Origin: an uncultured Prevotellaceae bacterium
GTDB taxonomy: Bacteria > Bacteroidota > Bacteroidia > Bacteroidales > Bacteroidaceae
DNA length: 50,091 nucleotides
Assembly (NCBI GenBank): GCA_902786665.1
Contig: CADADN010000007.1
Span: 1 to 50,091 of the forward strand
Direction: 5' to 3'
Below, piece after piece: positions 8,145-17,205 of this stretch. The first letter of the stretch is position 1. Each line of letters opens with the position of its first letter. Both the position numbers and the translations under genes were made by a program. The notes under the pieces were generated by a model. That model saw only the letters and a program-made list of their open reading frames with translations. It was not told where the DNA came from and did no database searches.

Positions 8145-9107
8145 ATGATGAAGGGTGCTGTATCGTGGTTGCTGGTGGTGCTTGTGGCACTTTTCATTGC
8201 CCTACCCTACCTGCCATCGTCGGTTGGTGGTGTGATGCTGGTGCTGGGATTCATCACCCTTCCCGTCATCCTGTGCAATGCAGTTGCCGCCGTGGTCAGA
8301 CACGGTCGTTGGCGCTGGGTGCATGCCATAGCCGTAGCCGCCAGCCTGCCTTTGCTTTCAGCCTATGCACCCCTCATTCCACATACGCCCGACCCGTCGT
8401 CCACCACGCTGCGCCTCGTATCATGGAACGTGGGCAATTTCATGGTCAAACGCGACACCATGCTCCAAGCCGCACGACATATCAACCATCTCTCGCCCGA
8501 CATCATCTGCCTGCAGGAACGTCCACACGAGTCGTTGGTCTCCTGGGACAACATCTGCGATGCCTTTCCCTGCCATCCTCACACCGTGCGCAACAGCCGC
8601 GAGGACGAGGTCCTCAACCTCGCCATCCTTAGCAGCCATCCCATCATCGGACGTGGCGAGCGGCAGTTTGAAGAAACTTACAACCGGTATCTGTGGGCCG
8701 ACGTACAAGTAGGCTCCGACACGTTGCGTGTGTTCAACGTCCATCTGCAGACCACGGGGTTGAACTCTGACTCCAAATGGTCTGATGTGGCAACCGTCTT
8801 CACCAACGCCGTGGAACGTGACCGCCAGACCGACATGCTTTACGACGACGTGGGCAACAGTCCTCATCCAGTCCTGTTGTGCGGCGACTTCAACGACGCC
8901 CCTAATGGCTATCCCGCCAGCCGCCTGCGCCACAAACTGACCGACCTCTCCTGCCGGTGGCCACTTAGCGGGACTTTCAAAGGCATGGGCGGAGTGCTGA
9001 AAATCGACTACATGATGTGCGATCCCGACATGGAACCCATCAGCTATCAGTTGACCGACACCCCTTGGAGCGACCACAAGTTGCAGGTGGGAGAAGTGGC
9101 ACTTTAA
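8145..9107 (+). CDS. Membrane-anchored endonuclease/exonuclease/phosphatase family protein
   Basis: The 320-residue protein has three predicted N-terminal membrane helices (about residues 4-24, 30-50 and 56-76). An EEP-fold domain follows with all the expected catalytic motifs: LVSWNVGN, IICLQER, CGDFNDAP and a terminal SDHKLQV. In this fold such residues cleave phosphodiesters or phosphomonoesters. An outward-facing domain could act on a lipid-linked or polymer phosphate, but that is inference. ATG 8145 is chosen; a GTG at 8124 overlaps the upstream stop (GTGA) and would add seven residues, so coupling to the phosphatase gene is possible. It is not a standard part of capsule export operons. 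Confidence 0.85.
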   Translation: MMKGAVSWLLVVLVALFIALPYLPSSVGGVMLVLGFITLPVILCNAVAAVVRHGRWRWVHAIAVAASLPLLSAYAPLIPHTPDPSSTTLRLVSWNVGNFMVKRDTMLQAARHINHLSPDIICLQERPHESLVSWDNICDAFPCHPHTVRNSREDEVLNLAILSSHPIIGRGERQFEETYNRYLWADVQVGSDTLRVFNVHLQTTGLNSDSKWSDVATVFTNAVERDRQTDMLYDDVGNSPHPVLLCGDFNDAPNGYPASRLRHKLTDLSCRWPLSGTFKGMGGVLKIDYMMCDPDMEPISYQLTDTPWSDHKLQVGEVAL

Positions 9108-9159
9108 GAACTCAAGGCTTATCACCGTCGCCCCTATCCCAATAACGACAACCTCCATT

Positions 9160-10005
9160 ATGGACAATCAATACTGGACAAAAGAAATAAGGCCTCAAAG
9201 AAACCTTCTTGACCTCAAGCTGAAGGAACTGTGGCGTTATCGCGACCTCTATTATATGTATGTGAAGCGCGACATCATCACCGTCTATAAACAGACGGTG
9301 CTCGGTCCGTTGTGGTTCATCATCCAACCGGTGCTCACCACCATCATGTTCATGTTTGTCTTCGGCAACCTTGCCGGCATCTCCACAGACGGAATGCCCC
9401 AGCCATTGTTCTACATGTCCGGCATTTTACTCTGGACCTATTTCAGCAGTTGCTTCAATGCCTGCTCCAACGTGTTCTCCACCAATGCCAATGTCTTTGG
9501 GAAAGTCTATTTCCCCCGTCTCGTCGTCCCCTTGAGCACCATCACGTCAAACCTGGTGAAATTCGGCATCCAGCTGCTGCTCTTCATCGCCATATACATC
9601 TATTTCGCTGTCAAAGGAGCCCCCGTGCAAGTCAACATATACCTATTGCTCTTCCCCTTCCTAGTGTTCCTCATCGCCTTCCATGCCTTGTCATGGGGGT
9701 TGGTAATCTCCGCCCTGACCACGAAATACAGGGACTTGAGGCAATTGGTAGGCTTCGGCGTGCAACTGCTGATGTATGCCACCCCTGTCATCTACCCGAT
9801 GAGCACGACAGGAGGAAAAATCCGTGCCATCTTGGAGTTGAACCCCCTCACCCCCATCTTCGAAGCCTTCAAATACAGTTGCATGGGTTGCGGCTCACTG
9901 AGCTGGGGAGGTTTGCTCTACAGCACCGTCTTTATGCTCGTCACGCTGTTCCTATCCGTCATCATCTTCAACAGGACTGAGCGCAACTTCATGGACACGG
10001 TGTAG
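9160..10005 (+). CDS. wzm: ABC-2 type polysaccharide export permease, Wzm family
   Basis: A 281-residue membrane protein with about six hydrophobic segments, preceded by the cytoplasmic element ELWRYRDLYYMYVKRDI that is typical of Wzm/TagG permeases. The segments TVLGPLWFIIQPVLTT and SWGLVISALTTKYRDLRQL match conserved positions of the family. Together with the ATPase encoded next it would export a lipid-linked glycan across the inner membrane. The stop is followed directly by a heptamer repeat and a hairpin that separate it from wzt by 118 bases. Confidence 0.93.
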   Translation: MDNQYWTKEIRPQRNLLDLKLKELWRYRDLYYMYVKRDIITVYKQTVLGPLWFIIQPVLTTIMFMFVFGNLAGISTDGMPQPLFYMSGILLWTYFSSCFNACSNVFSTNANVFGKVYFPRLVVPLSTITSNLVKFGIQLLLFIAIYIYFAVKGAPVQVNIYLLLFPFLVFLIAFHALSWGLVISALTTKYRDLRQLVGFGVQLLMYATPVIYPMSTTGGKIRAILELNPLTPIFEAFKYSCMGCGSLSWGGLLYSTVFMLVTLFLSVIIFNRTERNFMDTV

Positions 10006-10007
10006 GA

Positions 10008-10042
10008 GATTGAAAATTGAAAATTGAAAATTGAAGATTGAA
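10008..10042 (+). repeat. Heptamer tandem repeat RATTGAA, five units
   Basis: Five uninterrupted 7-bp units (GATTGAA or AATTGAA) run from 10008 to 10042, beginning two bases after the wzm stop. A further partial unit (AAAATTGAAAATG, 10114-10126) includes the wzt start codon. The same unit recurs 18 times at 40172 and 12 times at 42493. Confidence 0.95.
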
Positions 10043-10059
10043 TTTTTGGAGCAGCGAGA

Positions 10060-10086
10060 GCAGAGTCAAGCTTGCTTGAACTCTGC
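10060..10086. repeat. Inverted repeat (hairpin) between wzm and wzt
   Basis: GCAGAGTCAAGC pairs with GCTTGAACTCTGC across 10060-10086, giving a stem of up to 12 bp with a single bulged base and a very tight loop. No T-run follows. It could slow transcription, stabilise the message or belong to a larger dispersed element together with the heptamers just upstream. Confidence 0.7.
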
Positions 10087-10123
10087 CGAGTCGTGACAAA
10101 AATCAGCGAAGCTAAAATTGAAA

Positions 10124-11392
10124 ATGAGTAATCTGGCCATACAATTCGACCATGTAGGAAAACTTTACCGGCTTGGGCAGGTGGGTACAGGCTCCCTTGT
10201 GCACGACCTGAACCGCTGGTGGGTCACACGTGTGCGTGGCAAGGAAGACCCATACCTTAAGATTGGCGAGACCAACGACCGCTCAAAAAAAGGCGACTCG
10301 CAATATGTGTGGGCGTTGCGCGACATCACCTTCGACGTGGAGCAAGGCGACGTGGTGGGCATCATCGGCCGCAACGGCGCCGGAAAATCCACATTGTTGA
10401 AGTTGCTGTCGAGCATCACCTCCCCCACGACCGGCGTCATCCGCGCTCGCGGCCGTATCGGCTCGTTGCTCGAGGTGGGCACCGGCTTCCATCCAGAGAT
10501 GACCGGTCGTGAGAACATCTACATGAACGGCAGCATCATGGGCATGACCCGTCAAGAAATCACCCGCAAGTTGGACGAGATAGTAGATTTTGCTGGTGTG
10601 GAGCGCTACCTCGACACCCCTGTGAAGCGGTATTCCAGCGGTATGACCGTCCGTCTTGGCTTCGCCGTTGCCGCGTTTATGGAGCCAGAGATTCTTGTTG
10701 TTGACGAGGTACTCGCCGTGGGCGATGCCGAATTCCAGAAGAAAGCCATCGGCAAGATGCAAGACGTGAGCCAGGGTGGAGGCAGAACCGTGCTTTTTGT
10801 GAGTCATAACATGGCGAGTGTGAGCCGATTATGCAAGAAAGGGATTGTACTCAAAAATGGTGAAATAGATTTCATCGGCAATACAGAAGATGCTATTGAT
10901 CATTATTTGAATGTCCACGAAACCAACAAAGGCAATACAATAACAAGCCATATCCTATGGAAGAAGAACACCCTTTCCATCACAAGAATTTGTATCAACG
11001 ATACTGAAAGCGACACCTCAACCATCACCTCTGACCAGCAGACATTGGATATTGTGATAGAAGGCGACACCAAAGAGCCCTTCATGACCGACGTGATGCT
11101 CATATTCAAGAACAAAGATGAAGTGCCAATGGCAACCTTTGCAGAAGGACATTACAAAGGTGTTTTAGTGAAGGTTGAAGTTGGATTTTTTTGTATCAAA
11201 CGGAAAATACAACTACCACGATTCCTCGGCAGTGGAGACTACAAAATTGACTTGTTTTTACATCATCCCATGGTTGAATATCAGTTGAAAGCATTTAACT
11301 GCTGTTCAATACACATAGACGGCTACCTGGAAGGATTTGGACGATCGTTAATACTTAAAGAAGAAGGCTTTATCGGATTAGAGAGCATATAG
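10124..11392 (+). CDS. wzt: ABC exporter ATPase with C-terminal substrate-binding domain, Wzt family
   Basis: The 422-residue protein has a nucleotide-binding domain with Walker A GRNGAGKST, signature SSGMTVRLGF and Walker B EILVVDEVLAVGD, followed by the H-loop FVSHNM. These are the Wzt/TagH hallmarks. Residues from about 255 to the end form a beta-rich extension that in Wzt binds the exported polymer and sets specificity. The DNA becomes clearly more AT-rich at about 10830, near the end of the ATPase domain, so the binding domain appears to come from another source. ATG 10124 is preferred to TTG 10118. The next gene starts directly after the stop. Confidence 0.93.
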   Translation: MSNLAIQFDHVGKLYRLGQVGTGSLVHDLNRWWVTRVRGKEDPYLKIGETNDRSKKGDSQYVWALRDITFDVEQGDVVGIIGRNGAGKSTLLKLLSSITSPTTGVIRARGRIGSLLEVGTGFHPEMTGRENIYMNGSIMGMTRQEITRKLDEIVDFAGVERYLDTPVKRYSSGMTVRLGFAVAAFMEPEILVVDEVLAVGDAEFQKKAIGKMQDVSQGGGRTVLFVSHNMASVSRLCKKGIVLKNGEIDFIGNTEDAIDHYLNVHETNKGNTITSHILWKKNTLSITRICINDTESDTSTITSDQQTLDIVIEGDTKEPFMTDVMLIFKNKDEVPMATFAEGHYKGVLVKVEVGFFCIKRKIQLPRFLGSGDYKIDLFLHHPMVEYQLKAFNCCSIHIDGYLEGFGRSLILKEEGFIGLESI

Positions 11393-12184
11393 ATGAAACT
11401 ATCCATAATAACTGTTAATCTGAACAACAAAGACGGTTTAAAAAAAACCGCTGAAAGTATCATCACACAATCATTCAATGATTTTGAATGGATTGTGATA
11501 GATGGAGGTTCAACCGATGGCAGCAAAGAGTTGATTGAGCAGTTTTCGAGCCACATGTCTTATTGGGTGAGCGAGCCCGATAAAGGCATTTACAACGCTA
11601 TGAACAAAGGCATCAAGGTGGCTAAAGGTGAATATCTTCAATTTCTCAACTCAGGAGATTATTTGGTATCAGAAAACACATTGAAAAAAGTTTTCTCACT
11701 CGGAAGAGGCGAAGACATACTTTTTGGGAACAACACGACCCCCAATAGACCGTCCGGTGTTAACAAAAGCATTCATACAAACACCATTTATTGTAGTGAT
11801 TTGATACATTCTTCATTTTGCCACCAAGCAACCTTTATCAAAAAAGAACTGTTTGACAAATATGGCTATTATGACGAATCGATGAAGATTTCCTCAGACT
11901 GGAAATTCTTCTTTGAAACAATTTTAATACATAAATGTTCGTATCATTACATTGATATCAATATCGTCTTTTACGATCCTAATGGTATTTCTTCTAAAAA
12001 TGTAGAGACAAGGGAAAGAGAAAGGAGGCAAGTACTCGAAGAGCATTTGCCCGATTATGTTATTGCTGATTATTTCCAGCATTTGAGAACCAATGAGGTT
12101 ATGAAATATCCTTTGTCTCAAAAAATATTCGCCTTACTATATAAGAGTGTGAGATTATTTGAAAAAATAAAGAAATATCAATGA
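11393..12184 (+). CDS. GT2 glycosyltransferase, WcaE-like
   Basis: A 263-residue GT-A enzyme. Its nucleotide-binding motif is IDGGSTD at residues 36-42, and the usual DxD position reads LNSGDY at 85-90. The stretch SEPDKGIYNAMNKGI between them is the recognised signature of the colanic-acid WcaE-type GT2 group. Its sequence closely parallels the enzyme encoded at 13263, so the two are paralogues, yet this copy is far more AT-rich. The start codon lies immediately after the wzt stop. Donor and acceptor are unknown. Confidence 0.9.
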   Translation: MKLSIITVNLNNKDGLKKTAESIITQSFNDFEWIVIDGGSTDGSKELIEQFSSHMSYWVSEPDKGIYNAMNKGIKVAKGEYLQFLNSGDYLVSENTLKKVFSLGRGEDILFGNNTTPNRPSGVNKSIHTNTIYCSDLIHSSFCHQATFIKKELFDKYGYYDESMKISSDWKFFFETILIHKCSYHYIDINIVFYDPNGISSKNVETRERERRQVLEEHLPDYVIADYFQHLRTNEVMKYPLSQKIFALLYKSVRLFEKIKKYQ

Positions 12185-12221
12185 TGCCAAATTCATCGAT
12201 ATTTTCATAAATCATCCATTC

Positions 12222-13238
12222 ATGTCTCCCCGACTCACTATCATCATCCCTGTCTTCAATGCAGAGGCTTATCTTGAAGAATGCCTTGCATCCGTGGCTG
12301 GTCAAGCCTTTGGCGACATAGAGGTGATATGTGTCAATGACGGTTCTACAGACAAAAGCCTTTCCATACTGGAGGAATGGGCAGGAAAAGACAACCGCAT
12401 CCATATCGTCACACAGACGAACAGCGGCCCCAGTGCCGCACGCAACAAGGGATTGAAGGCAGCCAAAGGCACCTATGTCACCTTTGTGGATGCAGACGAC
12501 ATGGTCAGAAGCGACATTTACTCTTCATCGATGGATGCCATCATCAACAACGACCTTGATGTCTATTCCTTCGGTATCGAAACTTTTCCCAACGGCAACG
12601 TTAGAAAGGCCTCATTCCCATCAGGAAAAGTGATGGATTACAAGCAATTATTTGCATCCAACCCACACATCCAAAGTGAGAATGCCCTATGTTTCAATTT
12701 TCGTTTCATTTTTCGCACCTCCATCATCAAGGACAACCATTTGCAATTTGACACAAGAGTCTTTTACGGGGAGGATATGCTTTTCAACATAGACGCCATC
12801 TGTCACAGCCAACGAATCATGGTGTCGCAGGAACCCCTATACTTGTATAGAAAGAATGAGAACGGCGCCATGGCCAAACCTTTCAAGCCTCATCTTGAAG
12901 ACTCACTGGTCAAGGCCTACGACCTCAAGAAGGAGCAAATAGAAAAATACCATTTGGACGAGGATTGCAATTACAGGGAAGACATCGCAGAATACTACAT
13001 CAAGGAATTCCTGCCCATGCTCATCAATAATGAGATTCACCGCCCCGAGCCAAAAGAGTTGAAAGCCTCTGTCAAACGTATCCTTTCCTTGAAAATGTTC
13101 AGGGAATCATTTGACATCATAGGCTTCAGGAACATCTATTCTTCCATAGGTGCCTATGGGTTTTATCTTGTACAGAAATTCCGGCTCCACTCCTTGGTGC
13201 TCTCCATTTACAAGAAACAACTCAGAGGGAAAAGGTAA
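12222..13238 (+). CDS. GT2 glycosyltransferase
   Basis: The 338-residue protein starts with the classic GT2 layout: TIIIPVFNAEAYLEECLAS, then NDGSTD at 39-44, SAARNKGL at 71-78 and DADD at 90-93. The C-terminal half contains YGEDMLFNIDAI, where the acidic pair fits the catalytic base position, and ends in a basic amphipathic region. It lies 37 bases after the preceding gene and 24 bases before the next. The sugar transferred cannot be read from the sequence. Confidence 0.9.
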   Translation: MSPRLTIIIPVFNAEAYLEECLASVAGQAFGDIEVICVNDGSTDKSLSILEEWAGKDNRIHIVTQTNSGPSAARNKGLKAAKGTYVTFVDADDMVRSDIYSSSMDAIINNDLDVYSFGIETFPNGNVRKASFPSGKVMDYKQLFASNPHIQSENALCFNFRFIFRTSIIKDNHLQFDTRVFYGEDMLFNIDAICHSQRIMVSQEPLYLYRKNENGAMAKPFKPHLEDSLVKAYDLKKEQIEKYHLDEDCNYREDIAEYYIKEFLPMLINNEIHRPEPKELKASVKRILSLKMFRESFDIIGFRNIYSSIGAYGFYLVQKFRLHSLVLSIYKKQLRGKR

Positions 13239-13262
13239 GTTTTCCATTTTACATTTTGAGAG

Positions 13263-14063
13263 ATGCTATTGTCGATCATCACCATCAACTATAACAACTT
13301 GGAGGGTTTGAAAAAGACCCTTGAGAGTGTATTGTCACAAAAGTTCCACGACTTCGAATGGATAGTAATCGACGGTGGTTCGACAGATGGCAGCAAGGAA
13401 TTGCTTGAAAGCAACAACTCCTACATCTCCTACTGGGTGAGCGAGCAAGACTGTGGCATCTACCACGCCATGAACAAAGGCATCGCCCTGGCCAAGGGAG
13501 AGTTTTGCCAGTTTCTCAATTCCGGCGACTACTATATCGAAGCCGACACGCTCACCAAGGTTTTTGCCTCAACAGAATTGGCCGATGTCAACTATGGCGA
13601 CCAATGGTGCGCAAGCAACGGGAAAGTGGTGGAAAAACGAACCTATCCAGACAAGATGAGTCTTTCCTACTTGCTGAAAGCCCCATTGGGCCACCAAGCT
13701 TCATTTTTCCGAACATCCATCATCAAGGAGCATCTCTATCGGGAAAAATACACCATATCTGCCGACCGAGCCTTTTTCCTTGAACTATATGTCCATGGAC
13801 ATCGATTCCAACATATCAAAATGCCCGTCGTGTATTTCGACACAGAAGGCATCGGTTCCAATGTCAAGACCTTGGAAGAACGTCGAAGACAATTTCACTC
13901 CATCAAGCGAGAGTTTTTCTCCGACCAGGTTGTCGAGGACATCGAGCAACTGATGACAGAAGCTGACAATTATCAGTTTGTTTGCCGTGTCGCCCCATTA
14001 CGATGGACATACCGTCTATTCAGAAAAATCCAACAGCTAAGGGACAAATGGAAGACCCCTTGA
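13263..14063 (+). CDS. GT2 glycosyltransferase, WcaE-like paralogue
   Basis: The 266-residue enzyme has IDGGSTD at 36-42 and LNSGDY at 85-90, joined by SEQDCGIYHAMNKGI. It is a paralogue of the enzyme encoded at 11393 and shares long identical segments with it (for example FEWIVIDGGSTDGSKEL). The two genes differ strongly in base composition, so they probably arrived separately and not by a recent local duplication. The next glycosyltransferase begins 16 bases before this gene ends. Confidence 0.9.
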   Translation: MLLSIITINYNNLEGLKKTLESVLSQKFHDFEWIVIDGGSTDGSKELLESNNSYISYWVSEQDCGIYHAMNKGIALAKGEFCQFLNSGDYYIEADTLTKVFASTELADVNYGDQWCASNGKVVEKRTYPDKMSLSYLLKAPLGHQASFFRTSIIKEHLYREKYTISADRAFFLELYVHGHRFQHIKMPVVYFDTEGIGSNVKTLEERRRQFHSIKREFFSDQVVEDIEQLMTEADNYQFVCRVAPLRWTYRLFRKIQQLRDKWKTP

Positions 14064-15016
14064 TATCAGTCATCGTCCCGGTCTACAACGTAGAGCAGTA
14101 TCTCCACCGTTGTGTCGACAGCATCTTGGCCCAGACCTATTCACATCTGGAGGTGATATTGGTGGACGATGGTTCTCCCGACCGTTGCGGTGAGATTTGC
14201 GACGAATACGCCCAAGCCGACCCACGCGTCCATGTGATTCACCGCAAAAACGGAGGTCTGTCTGCAGCACGCAACAGCGGCTTGGATTACTGCCATGGGG
14301 AATATGTAGGTTTTGTGGACAGTGACGACTACATCCTGCCCGACATGTACGAACAGTTGCTTGATGATGTGACACGCCATCGCACACGTCTTGCCCTCTG
14401 CCACACCGACGTGATACGCAAAGGCAAAAGCGATGGCAAGCATTACGGTTCAAGCAGCGAGGTGAAGCCAAAGGAATATGTGATGGAACGTGCACTGAAA
14501 GAGAGCATTTGGTGGTCGGCCGACACGAAATTGTACCATAGGAGTTTGTTTGACCAGTTGCGCTATCCTGAAGGGAAGACCAACGAAGACCTGCCAGTGA
14601 CCATCCGCATCTTCGACCTCTGCGACAAGATTGTCATCAACTACAACAAGTTGTACTGCTATTGCATCCGTGAGAACAGCATCACCACGTCCAGGCTCAA
14701 TCCTCGAAAGTTCGACATCATCGACAATGCATCAGATGTCATCAGTTATCTTCAAGACAAGCATCCTGAATTGGTACCGGCAGCAGAAGGGATACTGCTT
14801 GCCAACACCTTGAGACTGCTGTTGCATTTACGCAACCACCAAGGTGACGACCTATCACAGGAGAAGGGAAAAGTCATCAAAGTCATCAAGCAGCATTGGC
14901 CATCGTTGCTCAGCAACCCTCATCTCACCATATGGCAACGCACATTGCTGACAGCCGCCCGACTCCACCCCCAAGTCTTATATCGTTGCATGGATTTGAA
15001 GAACAAGTTGTCGTGA
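14048..15016 (+). CDS. GT2 glycosyltransferase
   Basis: This 322-residue GT2 carries DDGSPD at 40-45, GGLSAARNSGLD at 69-80 and DSDD at 91-94. TNEDLPVTIRIFDLC matches the acidic catalytic-base region found in the capsule GT2 group. The ATG at 14048 is chosen because it places the conserved ISVIVPVYN strand six residues in; a longer reading from 13982 would lie mostly inside the preceding gene. The 16-base overlap suggests coupled translation. Confidence 0.9.
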   Translation: MEDPLISVIVPVYNVEQYLHRCVDSILAQTYSHLEVILVDDGSPDRCGEICDEYAQADPRVHVIHRKNGGLSAARNSGLDYCHGEYVGFVDSDDYILPDMYEQLLDDVTRHRTRLALCHTDVIRKGKSDGKHYGSSSEVKPKEYVMERALKESIWWSADTKLYHRSLFDQLRYPEGKTNEDLPVTIRIFDLCDKIVINYNKLYCYCIRENSITTSRLNPRKFDIIDNASDVISYLQDKHPELVPAAEGILLANTLRLLLHLRNHQGDDLSQEKGKVIKVIKQHWPSLLSNPHLTIWQRTLLTAARLHPQVLYRCMDLKNKLS

Positions 15017-15021
15017 ATCCT

Positions 15022-16032
15022 ATGATACAAAAAGGCGAACCCGCCCTTTCCATCATCATACCTGTTTACAATATGGCAAGGTATGTGGCACGCTGTCTTC
15101 GTTCCATTCTCGAGCAAGACTTCATCGACTATGAACTCATCATCATCGATGATGGTTCCACCGATGATTCAGCCAGCATCATCAGGCAATTCTCCGACTC
15201 ACGCATCAACCTCATCTCCACTGCCAACCATGGTGTGTCTTACGCCCGCAACCGAGGCATGCATGAAGCCAAAGGCAGGTTCCTGCTTTTCATCGATGCC
15301 GACGATTACATCTCCCCCGGATACTTCCACCACATCATGGAAGAGGCGGAGGCATATGAAGCCGACCTTTATGTATGGGGATTGACCAAAGACAGCGCAG
15401 ACGGCAACCAGCATCGCATCATACCCCAAACGCGGGGTTTGCTCCAACGTGACGAGTTCCTCCACGAGATGGTCCAAGAGCAATATGCCCGTCACCAAGG
15501 CATCATGGGCTATATCGCCAACAAACTGGTGCGTCGCGAGTGGGTGATACACCATCATCTCCATTTCAGCCCCGGTCTGGTACTGCTGGAAGACTACGAT
15601 TTCTTCCTCTCTTACTACAATCACGTGCAAACGGCTTACTTTTTCGACGAGAGTGGCTATCACTACGTGGCTCATCCTTCCACCCCGGAAACCAAAAGGC
15701 CTGCCGTGGACTACATTTCCCTTATTGACACCCATCGTCGTTGCATGCATCTCACCAAGGATAGTTCACACAGCGACGAGGATTATCGCTTGCTGCTGCA
15801 AGCCATTGGGAAATTGTCCATTGCCATGTTCTTGGAATTACGCCCTGTCACGCTCTCCCAAGTGCGGCAACTGATGAATGAAATGCGCCCATGGTGCGAT
15901 GCCGGCCTGCGCTTCATCCATCCCAAACAGCGAAGACTTCAACAACTATTGTTGAGGAAACGTGTGATATCAGCCTATTTATACTTGAAGTTCAGGTTGT
16001 TGTATTTCTCATTAAGGAATAACAAGGTATGA
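15022..16032 (+). CDS. GT2 glycosyltransferase
   Basis: A 336-residue protein with DDGSTD at 43-48, GVSYARNRGM at 71-80 and DADD at 92-95, followed by a VLLEDYDFFLSYY segment that fits the catalytic base. The ATG at 15022 is used; a GTG at 15013 overlaps the preceding stop as GTGA and would add three residues. Longer readings from 14896 lie within the upstream gene and are rejected. Its stop overlaps the next start (ATGA, 16029-16032). Confidence 0.88.
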   Translation: MIQKGEPALSIIIPVYNMARYVARCLRSILEQDFIDYELIIIDDGSTDDSASIIRQFSDSRINLISTANHGVSYARNRGMHEAKGRFLLFIDADDYISPGYFHHIMEEAEAYEADLYVWGLTKDSADGNQHRIIPQTRGLLQRDEFLHEMVQEQYARHQGIMGYIANKLVRREWVIHHHLHFSPGLVLLEDYDFFLSYYNHVQTAYFFDESGYHYVAHPSTPETKRPAVDYISLIDTHRRCMHLTKDSSHSDEDYRLLLQAIGKLSIAMFLELRPVTLSQVRQLMNEMRPWCDAGLRFIHPKQRRLQQLLLRKRVISAYLYLKFRLLYFSLRNNKV

Positions 16033-17204
16033 GAGTGGTACTTTACGCCCACGGTGGCAGTGGCAACCATGGTTGCGAGGCATTGGTACGTTCCACGATG
16101 CAGGCCATAGGAGAAGAAGGCAACACGTTCACCATAGTGTCGGAGCGCCCTGCCGATGATTATCTTTACGGTCTGGACGCAAAGGCAACCATTGTAGAGT
16201 CCCAGCAACCTGTCCGCACCGGTCTGCCCGGCCTTCTATACCGTTTGCGTATGAAGTGCAAGCCAAACGACCGCATTTACTACCAAGAAGTTTATCGCTC
16301 CCTCGTCTCGCGCGTAGGCTCATGCGACATCGCCATCGCCATCGGAGGCGACAACTACTGCTATACCGGGTTTACCGAACGTTTTGGCGTGATGAACGAC
16401 CAATTCCGTCACCATGGCATCCCCATCGTCCTATGGGGTTGCTCCATCGACCCCGGCCGCATCACAGCCACGATGCTCGCCGACCTTGGGAAATACCACC
16501 TCATCACCGCCCGTGAAAGCATCACCTATGAAACGCTGCAGAAGCATGGTCTCCGCCATGTCCATATGATACCCGACAGTGCCTTTTTGCTCGACCAATG
16601 TCAATCACCCCTGCCCCAAGGAATGAAGGCCGGCTGCATGGTGGGCGTCAATGTCAGTCCCCTCGTCATCCGTCAGGAGCCAGTTGAAGGCATCACATTA
16701 GACAACTACCGGAATCTCATCCACCATGTCCTGTCCACCACCGACATGGATGTTCTTCTCATACCCCATGTGACGTGGCCGGAAAACGACGACCGCCAAC
16801 CACTTCAACAGCTGTATGAGGAATTCTCTTCCACCTGCCGTGTGGCCATGGTGAAAGATTGTGGTGCAAGTGAGTTGAAAGGATACATCAGCCGTTGCCG
16901 TTTTCTGGTAGCCGCACGCACCCACGCTTCCATCGCCGGTTACTCGACCGGCGTCCCCACATTGGTGGTGGGTTATTCAGTGAAAGCAGAAGGAATCGCC
17001 CGCGACCTCTTTGGCGATGCCACCCACCATGTGATGCCTATCTCTTCACTCCACCATCCTGATGACTTGACCAAAACTTTTAGATGGCAGCAAGCCCATG
17101 AGACAGAGATACGCCACCGCTACGCCCAATATTCAAAGGACTATACAGCTCCCTTGCAACAAGTCCGTCCATTGCTGCAAGACGTATTGAACAATCATCA
17201 CTGA
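16029..17204 (+). CDS. Polysaccharide pyruvyl transferase family protein
   Basis: The 391-residue protein begins MRVVLYAHGGSGNHGCEA, the glycine-rich start of the pyruvyl transferase family (CsaB/WcaK/PssM type). It continues with AIAIGGDNYCYTG and ends with a RFLVAARTHASIAGYSTGVP segment, whose R-x-H near a glycine turn is the conserved family site. These enzymes transfer pyruvate from phosphoenolpyruvate to a sugar as a ketal and so add negative charge. The gene is tied to its neighbours by an ATGA overlap upstream and a one-base gap downstream. The acceptor sugar is unknown. Confidence 0.9.
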   Translation: MRVVLYAHGGSGNHGCEALVRSTMQAIGEEGNTFTIVSERPADDYLYGLDAKATIVESQQPVRTGLPGLLYRLRMKCKPNDRIYYQEVYRSLVSRVGSCDIAIAIGGDNYCYTGFTERFGVMNDQFRHHGIPIVLWGCSIDPGRITATMLADLGKYHLITARESITYETLQKHGLRHVHMIPDSAFLLDQCQSPLPQGMKAGCMVGVNVSPLVIRQEPVEGITLDNYRNLIHHVLSTTDMDVLLIPHVTWPENDDRQPLQQLYEEFSSTCRVAMVKDCGASELKGYISRCRFLVAARTHASIAGYSTGVPTLVVGYSVKAEGIARDLFGDATHHVMPISSLHHPDDLTKTFRWQQAHETEIRHRYAQYSKDYTAPLQQVRPLLQDVLNNHH

Positions 17205-17205
17205 G

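Noticed and set aside
10008-10126. Invertible promoter of the type that switches Bacteroides capsule loci
   Set aside because: No pair of long inverted repeats around a promoter and no recombinase gene was found; the hairpin arms here are adjacent.
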